64,000 nt of DNA from Clostridium sp. C2-6-12. GTDB lineage: Bacteria > Bacillota > Clostridia > Clostridiales > Clostridiaceae. The notes beneath the pieces were generated by a model that worked only from the letters and a program-made list of their open reading frames with translations, did not search any database and was not told the DNA's origin. Made by a program: the position numbers and the translations under genes. The DNA is taken from the NCBI RefSeq assembly GCF_009928485.1, contig NZ_JAABNP010000015.1, forward strand, positions 16,316-80,315, written 5' to 3'. Position 1 is the first letter of the stretch. Every line of letters starts with the position of its first letter. Positions 25,376 to 33,549 of this stretch are shown one piece after another.

Positions 25376-25376
25376 T
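25311..25376 (+). terminator. strong plus-strand terminator hairpin between two minus-strand genes
   Basis: A 14-bp perfect stem, AGCAACTTTAAGCT (25311-25324) with AGCTTAAAGTTGCT (25351-25364), has a 26-base loop and is followed by CCTTTTTATTTTTTT. On the minus strand no T run follows, so it acts on plus-strand transcripts, or as a leader structure just before the micro-protein's ribosome binding site. Confidence 0.75.
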
Positions 25377-25850
25377 TTTTAATGTATTATATTTTCTCTT
25401 TTTATATCCTCTAATGTTATCTTCTTTCCACTTCTCAACTTCATCAATTTTAGTATTGAAATAATCTTCAGCTTTGTAATAAGATACATTAGCATATGTT
25501 CCAGTAAACACTTTCTCATAAACTGAATATACTTCATGAAGTAAATACCCTTTTTCAATCATCTTTTTCATTTGTGATGAACTTAATTTAAATTTGCATT
25601 TCCAATGATACGGTTTTATCCCAAAGTCAAATTCTTTTCTTTCCTCATAGATCTCCTTGAGGCTTTTCTTTTTCAATATTTCATCTATCATAAAATCTTT
25701 TGTTGTGCTATTTTTGACAACTGAATTTGGGTACAGCTCTTTATACATGCTAATAATAACATCTCTAGTAATCTGTGTTTTACTACCCTTATTTACTCTC
25801 ATTTCCCATTCAACAAATTCATCTAGTGTATTAAACCATTTATAATTCAT
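25371..25850 (-). CDS. hypothetical protein of the left-end accessory operon
   Basis: A 159-residue soluble, Lys/Glu-rich protein starting MNYKWFNTLDEFVEWEMRVN. The middle contains ITRDVIISMYKELYPNSVVK and a Trp/Cys/Phe core (KPYHWKCKFKLSSSQMKKMI). I do not recognise a family. Its ATG lies inside the end of the upstream gene (overlap 25840-25850), so translation is coupled. It belongs to the minus-strand operon that begins at 27008. Confidence 0.6.
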   Translation of the reverse strand: MNYKWFNTLDEFVEWEMRVNKGSKTQITRDVIISMYKELYPNSVVKNSTTKDFMIDEILKKKSLKEIYEERKEFDFGIKPYHWKCKFKLSSSQMKKMIEKGYLLHEVYSVYEKVFTGTYANVSYYKAEDYFNTKIDEVEKWKEDNIRGYKKRKYNTLKK

Positions 25851-26376
25851 CTACAGATATTCCTTTCATATTTTTAAAATCAGCAAGCCATTCCCTACAC
25901 AATTCAATTTCTTTTTCCATATCAATATCCTTATGATTATCAATAAATTCATCTATATACTCATGATATTCTTCTTCAAAATCTAGCATTTCTTCACCAT
26001 TTTCTTTTGCTTCTTCCAATTCATCAACATATTCTTCAGGGTTAGCTTTATAATATTCAACTTCATCGTAAGAGCTTAAAAAATCTTCTACATTAATCCC
26101 GTATTCTAAAAGATATTTTAATAAAGTTTCTTCTGGAAACATTCCAAACCAGCATCTATTAAACCATTGTTCTGCCATGTAACGTTCATCTGAACCGTTT
26201 GAATATGTTCCGCTAACTAAATCACCAACGAAATTCTCGAAAAGTTGTGAAACTGTAATTCCATGCTTTCCTACATAATTTGATATTCTTTCACAATCAG
26301 CATCTGAAAGTTTGAGCTTGATTGTACGCTCCTTAATAGTTTCTATTTCTTTTGCTTGATCTTTATCATAGTTCAT
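25840..26376 (-). CDS. acidic hypothetical protein, second gene of the left-end operon
   Basis: A 178-residue protein. The N-terminal part (about 10-50) includes KLKLSDADCERISNYVGKHG, then ITVSQLFENFVGDLVSGT, which resembles the ribbon-helix-helix-like DNA-binding starts found in plasmid and phage regulators. The C-terminal half is very acidic (VDELEEAKENGEEMLDFEEE). The ATG at 26376 follows GGAAGG. Function unknown. It is flanked by coupled genes, so it probably works with the HTH protein upstream. Confidence 0.6.
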   Translation of the reverse strand: MNYDKDQAKEIETIKERTIKLKLSDADCERISNYVGKHGITVSQLFENFVGDLVSGTYSNGSDERYMAEQWFNRCWFGMFPEETLLKYLLEYGINVEDFLSSYDEVEYYKANPEEYVDELEEAKENGEEMLDFEEEYHEYIDEFIDNHKDIDMEKEIELCREWLADFKNMKGISVDEL

Positions 26377-26396
26377 AAAAACCTTCCTTTCTTTAC

Positions 26397-27008
26397 TTAC
26401 CATCCTAATAATCTTTTTTCTAAATCGTCCCAGTCATATTCTCTAGGCTTAAAATTATCAAACTTAGTCTTTGGACTCCATCCTCCGTCATCTTCTGCAG
26501 GTTTAAAAGTATTCTTAACTTTACTTATGTTATTAATTGCCCATAGAGTATAACTGTACAAATTATCAGCCTTTTTTTCTCTTGCATAATTAAAAGCCTT
26601 AACTATTTTATCTACTTTATCCTTTGCTACTTGCAAAAGACTTTTCGCTTGCTTATGTGTGAATCCAAGTTCTATTATTTTATTTTCCTCTTCTGTAATT
26701 TCTGCAAAATGAATTTGACCATCTACAGGTTTATTCAAAAATAAATATTTCAGTAATTTATAAGTGTTTTTCTTCCCAACCTTAGTAATCAAGATGTAAC
26801 CTTTCTTGACTAAAGCTCTTAACAGTTTAGAAACTTTTGCTTTTCTTTTAGTTTTTAGATCTGCCATTAATATTTCATAAGATGGGTAAGCATATCCACA
26901 AGATATGTTGTAATAATCATAGATAAGTTCAAGCATATAGCTTTCTTCTAAAGATAAGTTTTCATCTTTTTTAATTGCATTTCTAAACTTTAAATAATCT
27001 TTAGTCAT
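26397..27008 (-). CDS. winged-helix (HTH_36-like) protein, possible replication or regulatory protein
   Basis: A 203-residue protein; residues about 1-95 (SLEESYMLELIYDYYNISC, PSYEILMADLKTKRKAKVSK, LLRALVKKGYILITKVGKK) look like the winged-helix domain shared by RepA-type initiators and phage replication proteins. The middle has a basic helical region and the C-terminus is rich in Trp, Asp and Lys. The ATG at 27008 follows AGAGGTGAACG; the longer in-frame start at 27062 overlaps the promoter. It is the first gene of the operon and is divergent from the XRE gene at 27163. Confidence 0.65.
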   Translation of the reverse strand: MTKDYLKFRNAIKKDENLSLEESYMLELIYDYYNISCGYAYPSYEILMADLKTKRKAKVSKLLRALVKKGYILITKVGKKNTYKLLKYLFLNKPVDGQIHFAEITEEENKIIELGFTHKQAKSLLQVAKDKVDKIVKAFNYAREKKADNLYSYTLWAINNISKVKNTFKPAEDDGGWSPKTKFDNFKPREYDWDDLEKRLLGW

Positions 27009-27033
27009 TTTTCGTTCACCTCTTTCTGATATT

Positions 27034-27062
27034 ATATTAATCCCTTTCAAGACGATTGTCAA
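27034..27062 (-). promoter_or_regulatory. promoter of the left-end accessory operon
   Basis: On the minus strand a perfect -35 TTGACA (27057-27062), a 17-base spacer and TAATAT (27034-27039) lie just before the gene at 27008. The XRE gene at 27163 is divergent and may repress it. Confidence 0.75.
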
Positions 27063-27162
27063 TACTTTTAAAATGCTTTTTTCGTTTTAAAAGAACTTTT
27101 AATATAAATACCATTGTTTCACAACTTTTTAAGTGATATAATATCATCAATGAGGTGATTTT

Positions 27163-27372
27163 ATGATTAATATGAAATTACATATTAAACTTGCCGAAAA
27201 TAGAATGACACAAAAAAAATTATACGAACTAACCGGAATACCTAAGAACACAATAACTGGATATGTAAATGAGACTTTTCTTTATATAAACAGAGAACAT
27301 CTTGATAAAATGTGTGAAGTGTTTAAATGTTCTGTATCGGATTTAGTTGAATATGTAGATGAGAAAAAATAA
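27163..27372 (+). CDS. XRE/Cro-type HTH regulator
   Basis: A 69-residue single HTH domain: KLHIKLAENRMTQKKLYELT, then GIPKNTITGYVN and HLDKMCEVFKCSVSDLVEYV. The start follows GAGGTGATTTT, and TATAAT with a TTGTTT -35 lies upstream. It is divergent from the operon at 27008-25168 and is the likely repressor of it. It has its own terminator overlapping its stop codon. Confidence 0.85.
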   Translation: MINMKLHIKLAENRMTQKKLYELTGIPKNTITGYVNETFLYINREHLDKMCEVFKCSVSDLVEYVDEKK

Positions 27373-27403
27373 GGTATTAGATTTTTCTAATACCTTATTT
27401 TTT
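27366..27403. terminator. terminator after the XRE gene
   Basis: A 15-bp perfect stem, AAAATAAGGTATTAG (27366-27380) with its complement at 27387-27401, is followed by T residues. The stop codon of the gene lies in the 5' arm. The next 170 bp up to the amidase gene hold nothing recognisable except two GTTCCAAA motifs. Confidence 0.85.
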
Positions 27404-27573
27404 TACTTAAAATACTAAGTAGTATAGACAGGTAATTAATATAAGCTTAAGTAATATATGAAGTTCCAAAATCGACACCTAAATGAATTTCTATTTTTGA
27501 AACTAATATTTCAGAAACGAGTTATATTATTAGAACTTATTATAAGTTCCAAATTTAGAACATATTAATATTT

Positions 27574-28542
27574 CTATACTATTTTCCCTGAAACATCAGC
27601 TGTATAAGTTTTCCCATCAATAGCTTCAAATGTACAATCTTCTTTCATTGCTCCATCATTACCAACATAATAACTTACACCCTCTTGAGCTTTAGATTTA
27701 ATAAATGCATTAGTTAACATAGCCCCATCACCATACATGTAATACCATTTGCCTTTTGTTTGTATCCAATCAGAGTCAACCATCTTACCATCTTTATCAA
27801 AGTAATACCATCTTGATACTCCATCCCATTCTAAGAATCTCCATGTATTTGTTGCAGTATATCCTCCATCATCAAAGTAGTACCAATTATCATTTATTTT
27901 TTTCCATTCATTTTGGCAGTATGTTTTTTGATCTATTGCATACCACCATCTTCCGTCTGGTTCCTGATTCCAACCAACTTTATAATTTCCTGAAATAGTT
28001 GAAGCCGCTCCACCATCTACTAGTACTGGATTTTCTAACATTCCTTTTAATATTGCATTAGCAATCACTTTAGGATCATACTTTGCCATATCATTAGGAT
28101 TATCTATAAACATACATTCTATAAGCATAGCAGGCACAGTAGGTCTTTTAACCATAGCTAAATTACTTCCATCTTTAATACCTCTATTTCTTAATCCTAA
28201 GTCATTGCATAAATTATCTAAAATTTTACTAGCATTAAGTACATCTCTTGCTGCATAAGTAAATATTTCTACTCCAGTACCTCCACCACTATTTAAATGT
28301 ATAGAATAGCTTTCTGATGCACCTGATTCATTTACTCTACTATATCTAATATATAAACTTTGATTTACACTATCTGCAGTATCTGGTGCAACCTCTTCTA
28401 CAGCATAATTATTGTTTTCTAATCCTTCTTTTAAATAATGCCCTATTTCTCTAGTGCAATTTTGTTCTTTATACCCACATCCTTCTGCTCCTGTATCAGC
28501 TCCACTTAAACAATGACCATAATCTAATGATTTTATATCCAT
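27574..28542 (-). CDS. endolysin: N-acetylmuramoyl-L-alanine amidase with choline-binding-type wall repeats
   Basis: Residues 1-175 form an Amidase_3 zinc domain with ligands H10 (DYGHC), E26 and H82 (YSIHLNS) and catalytic E142 (LIECMF). A linker leads to several aromatic CW_binding_1 repeats (about 185-310: GWNQEPDGRWWYAIDQ, DNWYYFDDGG, SRWYYFDKDGK, GKWYYMYGDG). It cuts the amide bond between muramic acid and the stem peptide to release phage. There is no signal peptide, so it depends on the holin encoded next. The start follows GGAGGATATATT. Confidence 0.92.
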   Translation of the reverse strand: MDIKSLDYGHCLSGADTGAEGCGYKEQNCTREIGHYLKEGLENNNYAVEEVAPDTADSVNQSLYIRYSRVNESGASESYSIHLNSGGGTGVEIFTYAARDVLNASKILDNLCNDLGLRNRGIKDGSNLAMVKRPTVPAMLIECMFIDNPNDMAKYDPKVIANAILKGMLENPVLVDGGAASTISGNYKVGWNQEPDGRWWYAIDQKTYCQNEWKKINDNWYYFDDGGYTATNTWRFLEWDGVSRWYYFDKDGKMVDSDWIQTKGKWYYMYGDGAMLTNAFIKSKAQEGVSYYVGNDGAMKEDCTFEAIDGKTYTADVSGKIV

Positions 28543-28576
28543 AATATATCCTCCATATTTCTTTATTAAAATATAA

Positions 28577-28598
28577 AGAGTGGCATATAATCCACTCT
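28577..28598 (-). terminator. hairpin between holin and endolysin
   Basis: The stem AGAGTGG (28577-28583) with CCACTCT (28592-28598) is followed on the minus strand by TTTATATTTT. It may lower endolysin expression relative to the holin. Confidence 0.65.
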
Positions 28599-28608
28599 AA
28601 GAATCCAA

Positions 28609-29121
28609 TTAATTTTGAGTATCTATAAGAGTTGCTACATTATCAGCAACATAGGCTTGAATGTTATTTATTTTAGATTTAAGTTCTTCATTTTCTTTTT
28701 GTAAATCAGTATTAACTTGCTTCAATTCTTCTAGTTGTTGTGTTTTTGAATCTTCTGTTAAAGCTTGTCTGCCTTCATTAACTATTCCAGATACCGTGTC
28801 TCTTATATCATCTATATTTTTTTGTGTTAATCCTGGAATACGTTCTATTAATATTTGTTCAAATAAATTTTCTTTTGATCCAAACACCTCTTTGGCATTT
28901 TGAGTTAATCTAAATTTATCATCAACTATTCTCCAAACCTCAAGGGCTTTATCTAATGTTGATTTATATCCATTGTTCTCAATTCTTTGCTCTACTTCTT
29001 TCTTCTTAGCTGCAAATAATTCTATTCCTGCCTTACCTATATTTTTAATAACTACACATAATATAGCAGTAATAGCTGTTGCCGCTATAGGAGCAATTTG
29101 ACTAATTAATACTTCTTTCAT
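28609..29121 (-). CDS. phage holin, LLH family
   Basis: A 170-residue protein with one N-terminal membrane segment (about 8-28, IAPIAATAITAILCVVIKNI), then a long charged helical part that ends in a coiled coil (about 120-155, LEELKQVNTDLQKENEELKS). This matches LLH-type holins, including the ERIPGLTQKNIDDIRDTV element. It forms or helps form the membrane lesion that lets the amidase reach the wall. It starts one base after the XhlA-like gene ends, with GGAGA upstream. Confidence 0.85.
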   Translation of the reverse strand: MKEVLISQIAPIAATAITAILCVVIKNIGKAGIELFAAKKKEVEQRIENNGYKSTLDKALEVWRIVDDKFRLTQNAKEVFGSKENLFEQILIERIPGLTQKNIDDIRDTVSGIVNEGRQALTEDSKTQQLEELKQVNTDLQKENEELKSKINNIQAYVADNVATLIDTQN

Positions 29122-29122
29122 C

Positions 29123-29407
29123 TTACATTTCTCCTTTTTCTATATCATCAATTCTTTTATGAGCTGATTTTGTACTTTCCTCAACTCGTGTAATTCTTTC
29201 ATTCATAGTTCCCATTTTTCCCTCTTGTGCTTCCATCTTAACTTGTATATTATTTACCCCTTGTGAAATAAAATCTAATTTAGCAGCCATTATAGCTCCC
29301 TCTTTTGTTTCCGTTTGTGCATCCTTAGTTCTATTTCGAGTAAATGTCGCTATTGTAATACATACTCCAATTACAGAACATAAAAGAGCAATGCTAATTG
29401 TCTCCAT
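29123..29407 (-). CDS. XhlA-like membrane protein of the lysis module
   Basis: A 94-residue protein with an N-terminal membrane helix (about 3-21) followed by a coiled coil (about 40-90, VNNIQVKMEAQEGKMGTMNE, then RITRVEESTKSAHKRIDDI). The layout is that of XhlA/hemolysin-type phage proteins that assist holins, although the membrane segment is N-terminal here. It directly precedes the holin gene. Exact role uncertain; a spanin-like or anti-holin function is possible. Confidence 0.7.
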   Translation of the reverse strand: METISIALLCSVIGVCITIATFTRNRTKDAQTETKEGAIMAAKLDFISQGVNNIQVKMEAQEGKMGTMNERITRVEESTKSAHKRIDDIEKGEM

Positions 29408-29459
29408 AAAACACCTACTTTCTTAATCAAATCTCCAATCGCTTGGATTTTATAAGCAA

Positions 29460-29485
29460 TAAAAAAACACCTTCACGGTGCCGAT
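29460..29485 (-). terminator. terminator after the 45-residue ORF
   Basis: A short stem GCACC/GGTGT with a 5-base loop is followed on the minus strand by seven T residues. Confidence 0.6.
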
Positions 29486-29501
29486 TTATTACTTAATATT
29501 T

Positions 29502-29639
29502 TTAACCCAAATATTTATCTGTCATTACGTCTAAATTTTTAATAAAATCCTCCTCTTTTTCTGTTAAGTTTTCTTTATCTATTATCTCCTTACCAAGCTG
29601 TACGCAACTAATTATAAATTTCTGAAAATCTTCATTCAT
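29502..29639 (-). CDS. 45-residue phage micro-protein
   Basis: The frame starts ATG at 29639 after AAGGAGGATAATA and encodes MNEDFQKFIISCVQLGKEII, then a charged helical end (ENLTEKEEDFIKNL). It is too short for a domain call; a helix-loop-helix is likely. Similar small acidic proteins often sit between tail fibre and lysis genes of clostridial phages. It is followed by a terminator, so it may end the structural transcript. Confidence 0.6.
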   Translation of the reverse strand: MNEDFQKFIISCVQLGKEIIDKENLTEKEEDFIKNLDVMTDKYLG

Positions 29640-29728
29640 TATTATCCTCCTTGTTATTTATACATTTATATCTAAGAAAATAGTATTTTTTTGCATTGTT
29701 AATTTATAGATAAGCAAAATAAAAAACT

Positions 29729-31105
29729 TTATTGATATGCAGCATATGTAAATGTAACATGACTGTCAAATCCTGAATTCATAGCTACTGTAAAACTATT
29801 TCCTGAAACAATAATTGATCTTCCACCAACGCTATTACTTCCATTAAGTTTTGACCAAGTCAAGTTTCCAAAAGTGGCACTAACACTAATAGAAGAAGGG
29901 TTAAATGGTAATGCTATTTTATTGTTATAATAATCTCCTTCACCAGATGCTGATGTTGGAGTCGGTGGAGCTCCTGCATAATTGCCGGTAAGATTAAACA
30001 TAGTTATACCAGCTCTTATATTATTAGCTATAAAGTTAGAATCACCTTTTATAATCAAATCACCTTTTAGGTATGTCCCAGCTGGTATTAAAATATCGGT
30101 TGTTCCTGGTGTAATAATAGTACCTTCCTTAGTAGATATATTTTGAGTTATTTTCCCACCATCTATATATCCTTTAGGAAGATCAAAAGTCTCGTTAATT
30201 CCTAATTGTTTATTTATAAATCCATTGTTTGGCATAGTTCCTATAGTTTCTCCATCGTCTGTAGTACAAGTTGCATCTTTTAAAAGTTGACTTGGTAATG
30301 CATTTCCACCACCCCCTTTACCCTGTACAATAAAATTTGTACCATTATACCGCATAGTATAAGGTATATCTTTTTTTAAGGTACCAGCCTTTATTTTATT
30401 ACCTAAACTATCAAGTATTTCTTTCGCTCCTAATCCATTTACATTTATTGTACTTGCACTAGTGCTTGTAATATTAATTTTTATGCATAATCCCATGCCA
30501 TCTTCATATTTGATTGGTTTCGGATTTACAGAAACCTCATATTTATTAGCCTCTCCTGTTGCTACTCCATAATATATATGACTTCTATTGTCTGCTAAAT
30601 GTGAATTAAATTTACCCGACAAATCAAGCATTTTAGACTCTAGCAATGTAAAATCCTTTTTAGTAGCAACTACTACTGTTGGATCTATTTTTAATGTGAC
30701 ATTTTCCGAATTACTTATTTCCAATATTATCTTAATTATAAGATCTTTTGAACTGCCTTCGCTTGCAATTGGTTTATAAGTTTCAGGATATTTTCCAATT
30801 GCAATTAAGTTGTTTTTATCATCAAATATTCCTGCTTCTCTTATGAAAAATCCACCAACATCGCCTGGAATTATTGTCTCAATCACTATCCAATTTAAAT
30901 TTTTTTCATCTATATAAATTGAATTTATATTGCCTTCCCATGTTGTGTTTATAACGTCTGTTTGACCTTCTGTCGGATTATAATAACCTCCACCTCCATC
31001 TCCTACTTTAAGTTTTACAAAATTTATTTTATTTCCAAGCACATTAGCGTTTGCTATTTGAGCTTTGCCTATTGCAGTTAGTATTGTATAAAATTGCTCT
31101 GCCAT
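29729..31105 (-). CDS. tail fibre protein with N-terminal DUF3751-like domain
   Basis: A 458-residue protein; residues about 1-155 (EQFYTILTAIGKAQIANANV, then GGFFIREAGIFDDKNNLIAI) form the DUF3751/phage collar-type domain that docks fibres to the baseplate. A linker and a repeated beta-rich module follow (GTMPNNGFINKQLGINETFD, then GGKITQNISTKEGTIITPGT), and a compact C-terminal tip ending HVTFTYAAYQ. The start at 31105 follows AAAGGGGATATTCTA. It shares its C-terminal module design with the fibre at 31741-33525, so the phage seems to carry two receptor-binding proteins. Confidence 0.82.
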   Translation of the reverse strand: MAEQFYTILTAIGKAQIANANVLGNKINFVKLKVGDGGGGYYNPTEGQTDVINTTWEGNINSIYIDEKNLNWIVIETIIPGDVGGFFIREAGIFDDKNNLIAIGKYPETYKPIASEGSSKDLIIKIILEISNSENVTLKIDPTVVVATKKDFTLLESKMLDLSGKFNSHLADNRSHIYYGVATGEANKYEVSVNPKPIKYEDGMGLCIKINITSTSASTINVNGLGAKEILDSLGNKIKAGTLKKDIPYTMRYNGTNFIVQGKGGGGNALPSQLLKDATCTTDDGETIGTMPNNGFINKQLGINETFDLPKGYIDGGKITQNISTKEGTIITPGTTDILIPAGTYLKGDLIIKGDSNFIANNIRAGITMFNLTGNYAGAPPTPTSASGEGDYYNNKIALPFNPSSISVSATFGNLTWSKLNGSNSVGGRSIIVSGNSFTVAMNSGFDSHVTFTYAAYQ

Positions 31106-31144
31106 TAGAATATCCCCTTTCATTTAAATTTACAAAAATAGACA

Positions 31145-31169
31145 ATAAAAAAAAGACTTTAAAAGTCTT
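31145..31169 (-). terminator. terminator between small tail ORF and fibre
   Basis: AAGACTT/AAGTCTT with a 3-base loop (31153-31169) is followed on the minus strand by eight T residues. It may reduce transcription into the fibre and lysis genes. Confidence 0.65.
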
Positions 31170-31195
31170 GTTACTACTGCCTATTTATTAAGATA

Positions 31196-31360
31196 TTATA
31201 CTGATTCTGTTATGTCTTCCATTACACCCATTTCTACTAAAACCAATTTAACTTGCTCTTTTAAATTTAATAATTTAGGTACTTGTTCATAAGTATAAGT
31301 ACCTCCTACTATTAGTGTTACCCACACTTTTACACATCCGCTTTCTTTGTTAAATTTCAT
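31196..31360 (-). CDS. small tail-region protein (CD1375/XkdX-like)
   Basis: A 54-residue protein, MKFNKESGCVKVWVTLIVGG then TYTYEQVPKLLNLKEQVKLV. Small proteins of this pattern sit between tail fibre genes in clostridial phages; their role is unknown, perhaps fibre assembly. I prefer the ATG at 31360, preceded by AAGGATGTG, over the upstream in-frame ATG at 31399, which would add 13 atypical residues. Confidence 0.6.
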   Translation of the reverse strand: MKFNKESGCVKVWVTLIVGGTYTYEQVPKLLNLKEQVKLVLVEMGVMEDITESV

Positions 31361-31416
31361 TTTAAAACACATCCTTTTAATAAATTTTGATATTAACATC
31401 TAATCACCTAAAGCGT

Positions 31417-31698
31417 TTAAGATGAAGTTGTTACAGTAGCTAATAAATTCATAACTTCTGCACTTGTTTGTTCTAGCATTTGTATTTTTTCTTGTGCTAT
31501 TTGTAATTCTGTCTTTGGTATATCCTCAAATATAGGAATATTAGGTGTTACTGTTGTATCCATCTTGGAAAGTATCTTACCTTCTGGCACTCCAGCTTCT
31601 ATAAACTGTATACCACCTTGGGGCACAGGATAACTTCCAGCCATTTGCATGAATATACGTCCTGTGTTGTCATATATAACTAAATTTTTTGTATCCAT
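31417..31698 (-). CDS. small tail-associated protein
   Basis: A 93-residue protein: beta-rich start (NLVIYDNTGRIFMQMAGSYP) and a C-terminal helix (TELQIAQEKIQMLEQTSAEV). This arrangement is common in small proteins between tail fibre genes (XkdW-like position). No firm family call. The ribosome binding site AGGAGG is strong, and the context fits a fibre accessory protein or chaperone. Confidence 0.6.
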   Translation of the reverse strand: MDTKNLVIYDNTGRIFMQMAGSYPVPQGGIQFIEAGVPEGKILSKMDTTVTPNIPIFEDIPKTELQIAQEKIQMLEQTSAEVMNLLATVTTSS

Positions 31699-31740
31699 AA
31701 TTTATAACCTCCTATTTTTCATGACAGATTTATATCAATT

Positions 31741-33525
31741 CTACTCGAATGCTACAAAATTTAGGTCAGCAATAACTAGTGTGTTGTTTTCTATTAAATT
31801 TATGTTTACTCTGACGCTGGTGCCTGTTACAACTATATCTGTACTTGTTATAGACGCATAACAGGAATTACTAGGGTAGTAATAAGACTGTCTATTAGGT
31901 GCCACCCACACCCATACATAAGTTCCCTTAGAAGTAGTAACCGTTACAGTAACTACCCTAGGAGTAAATGGTAAATTATTATTGTAGTACCAAGAACCAA
32001 AATGAAAATCTTTGAATACATCTGTTACAACTCTATTAGCATTACCAGACATACCAAACATGGTTTTACCTTTTACTATATTTTCAGGCACAAAATTTGC
32101 ATCATCATAATACACTCCCGACCCACCTGCTGGGTCATAATATCCTTTTGGTGGGTACATGTGAAGCCTTCCATTTGCAGGAGTTACTCCTGAAGAATAC
32201 TGCCAATTACTATAAAAATTTGGTATATTCCCTGTGAGTCCTATTCCATTCCCACTAGCAAATGTATAACCACTTAAAACATGACCTGTATTTGCTGTTC
32301 CTGTAACGGGATTTATTGTTTGTGCTCCAGTTAGATATTGCCCTGCTTCTACGGTCTGTGGTGCTGTACTTGGATTATATGAGGCTGCTGATTTTGTGGC
32401 TACAGCCTGTGTAACTTTACCAGTACCATCATGGTAACCTTTGGATATTGTGTATGATTCGTTTATAGCCAATGATTTGTTCACTGAACCTATATTAGAC
32501 ATTGTGCCCACTATATCTGTATCATTGTCATTAGAAATGGTTTTGCCTGCTAGTACGTCAGAAGCAGTCGCTGTTCCAGATGCACTAGCTTTGATAAAAA
32601 AACAACCATTACCATTATCACCAGAAGAATTATACCAAATCGTATATGCCCTTCCTGCTTTAAAAGTTGGAGCTACGGTTGTTACAGGTTTAAACACTTT
32701 CTTTCCATTTATAGTTGTAGCACCTCCATTATTGTCAGAAGAAGCTATAAATGTTTTTGAATATCCATTCACTAATTCTCCAAGTGTTAATATTATTGCT
32801 GTTCCTGTTCCTGCTGCTGTTTCAAACAGTGTACTATCACTTGCAGTACTTGAAGCTAAAGAATTAATTGTGATATTATTCCCATCTGGAACAATTGATA
32901 TATTATCTCCAGCTTTAATATTTGTGACTTCTAATTTTTTCGTAACAGTGTTCCATAATGTTCTTTCATCACTTGTAATATGCTTAATAGCGTCCGATAT
33001 ATGAGAATAAGCAGCGTTCCACATATCTAATAATTTTTGAGTAATTACGTCTAAAATGCCTTGATTTTCATGAATATGCTTTTTATTATTCATATCATCA
33101 TGGTCTATTTTATCTTGCTTACTCATTTTCCCATCAACTTCTGAAGTTGCTAATGGAATCGAATTTGCAGAAATCGGAACCCACTTAAGACCATTATATT
33201 TATAAGTAATATCATTATCATCAACACTTACTGTCCATCCATCTTCTGCATTTGGATAAGTTTTACTTAAATCATCAAAAGTTGCAACATGCTCTTTGTA
33301 ATCTAAACTAGTTACTAAAGCACTTAATTTATTATCAGTTTCATTCTTAGTATACTTATCATTCCAATTGTCTTTATTTTCATTAATTATATTTAACATA
33401 TCTCTAGCAATAAATTCTTTGAATTCCTCTACTGGAGCTTTTTTTGTTTTATCATCTTGGTCGCTAAATGGTAAAAATTTAATACTATCTGGTGATCCAT
33501 ATGGAAATTCGTTAATTGAAGCCAT
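31741..33525 (-). CDS. large tail fibre protein
   Basis: A 594-residue protein. The N-terminus (about 1-110) is helical, followed by a segment GWTVSVDDNDITYKYNGLKW, a His/Asn-rich stalk, and a triple-repeat beta module (GTMSNIGSVNKSLAINESYT, KGYHDGTGKVTQAVATKSAA, KGKTMFGMSGNANRVVTD). The tip is Trp/Tyr-rich. The start at 33525 follows AAGGAGGAG; an ATG two codons earlier is too close. Its location after gpI fits P2 gpH. The tip should decide host range, and no chaperone of gpG type is obvious beyond the two small ORFs that follow. Confidence 0.8.
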   Translation of the reverse strand: MASINEFPYGSPDSIKFLPFSDQDDKTKKAPVEEFKEFIARDMLNIINENKDNWNDKYTKNETDNKLSALVTSLDYKEHVATFDDLSKTYPNAEDGWTVSVDDNDITYKYNGLKWVPISANSIPLATSEVDGKMSKQDKIDHDDMNNKKHIHENQGILDVITQKLLDMWNAAYSHISDAIKHITSDERTLWNTVTKKLEVTNIKAGDNISIVPDGNNITINSLASSTASDSTLFETAAGTGTAIILTLGELVNGYSKTFIASSDNNGGATTINGKKVFKPVTTVAPTFKAGRAYTIWYNSSGDNGNGCFFIKASASGTATASDVLAGKTISNDNDTDIVGTMSNIGSVNKSLAINESYTISKGYHDGTGKVTQAVATKSAASYNPSTAPQTVEAGQYLTGAQTINPVTGTANTGHVLSGYTFASGNGIGLTGNIPNFYSNWQYSSGVTPANGRLHMYPPKGYYDPAGGSGVYYDDANFVPENIVKGKTMFGMSGNANRVVTDVFKDFHFGSWYYNNNLPFTPRVVTVTVTTSKGTYVWVWVAPNRQSYYYPSNSCYASITSTDIVVTGTSVRVNINLIENNTLVIADLNFVAFE

Positions 33526-33549
33526 TATCATCTCCTCCTTAATCTATTA

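Noticed and set aside
26356..26553. Plus-strand 65-codon frame in the accessory operon
   Set aside because: Antisense to two coupled minus-strand genes; no ribosome binding site.
32441..33004. Plus-strand 187-codon open frame inside the tail fibre gene
   Set aside because: It lies wholly antisense to the fibre gene, has no ribosome binding site and has a composition that mirrors the fibre codons; it is a shadow.
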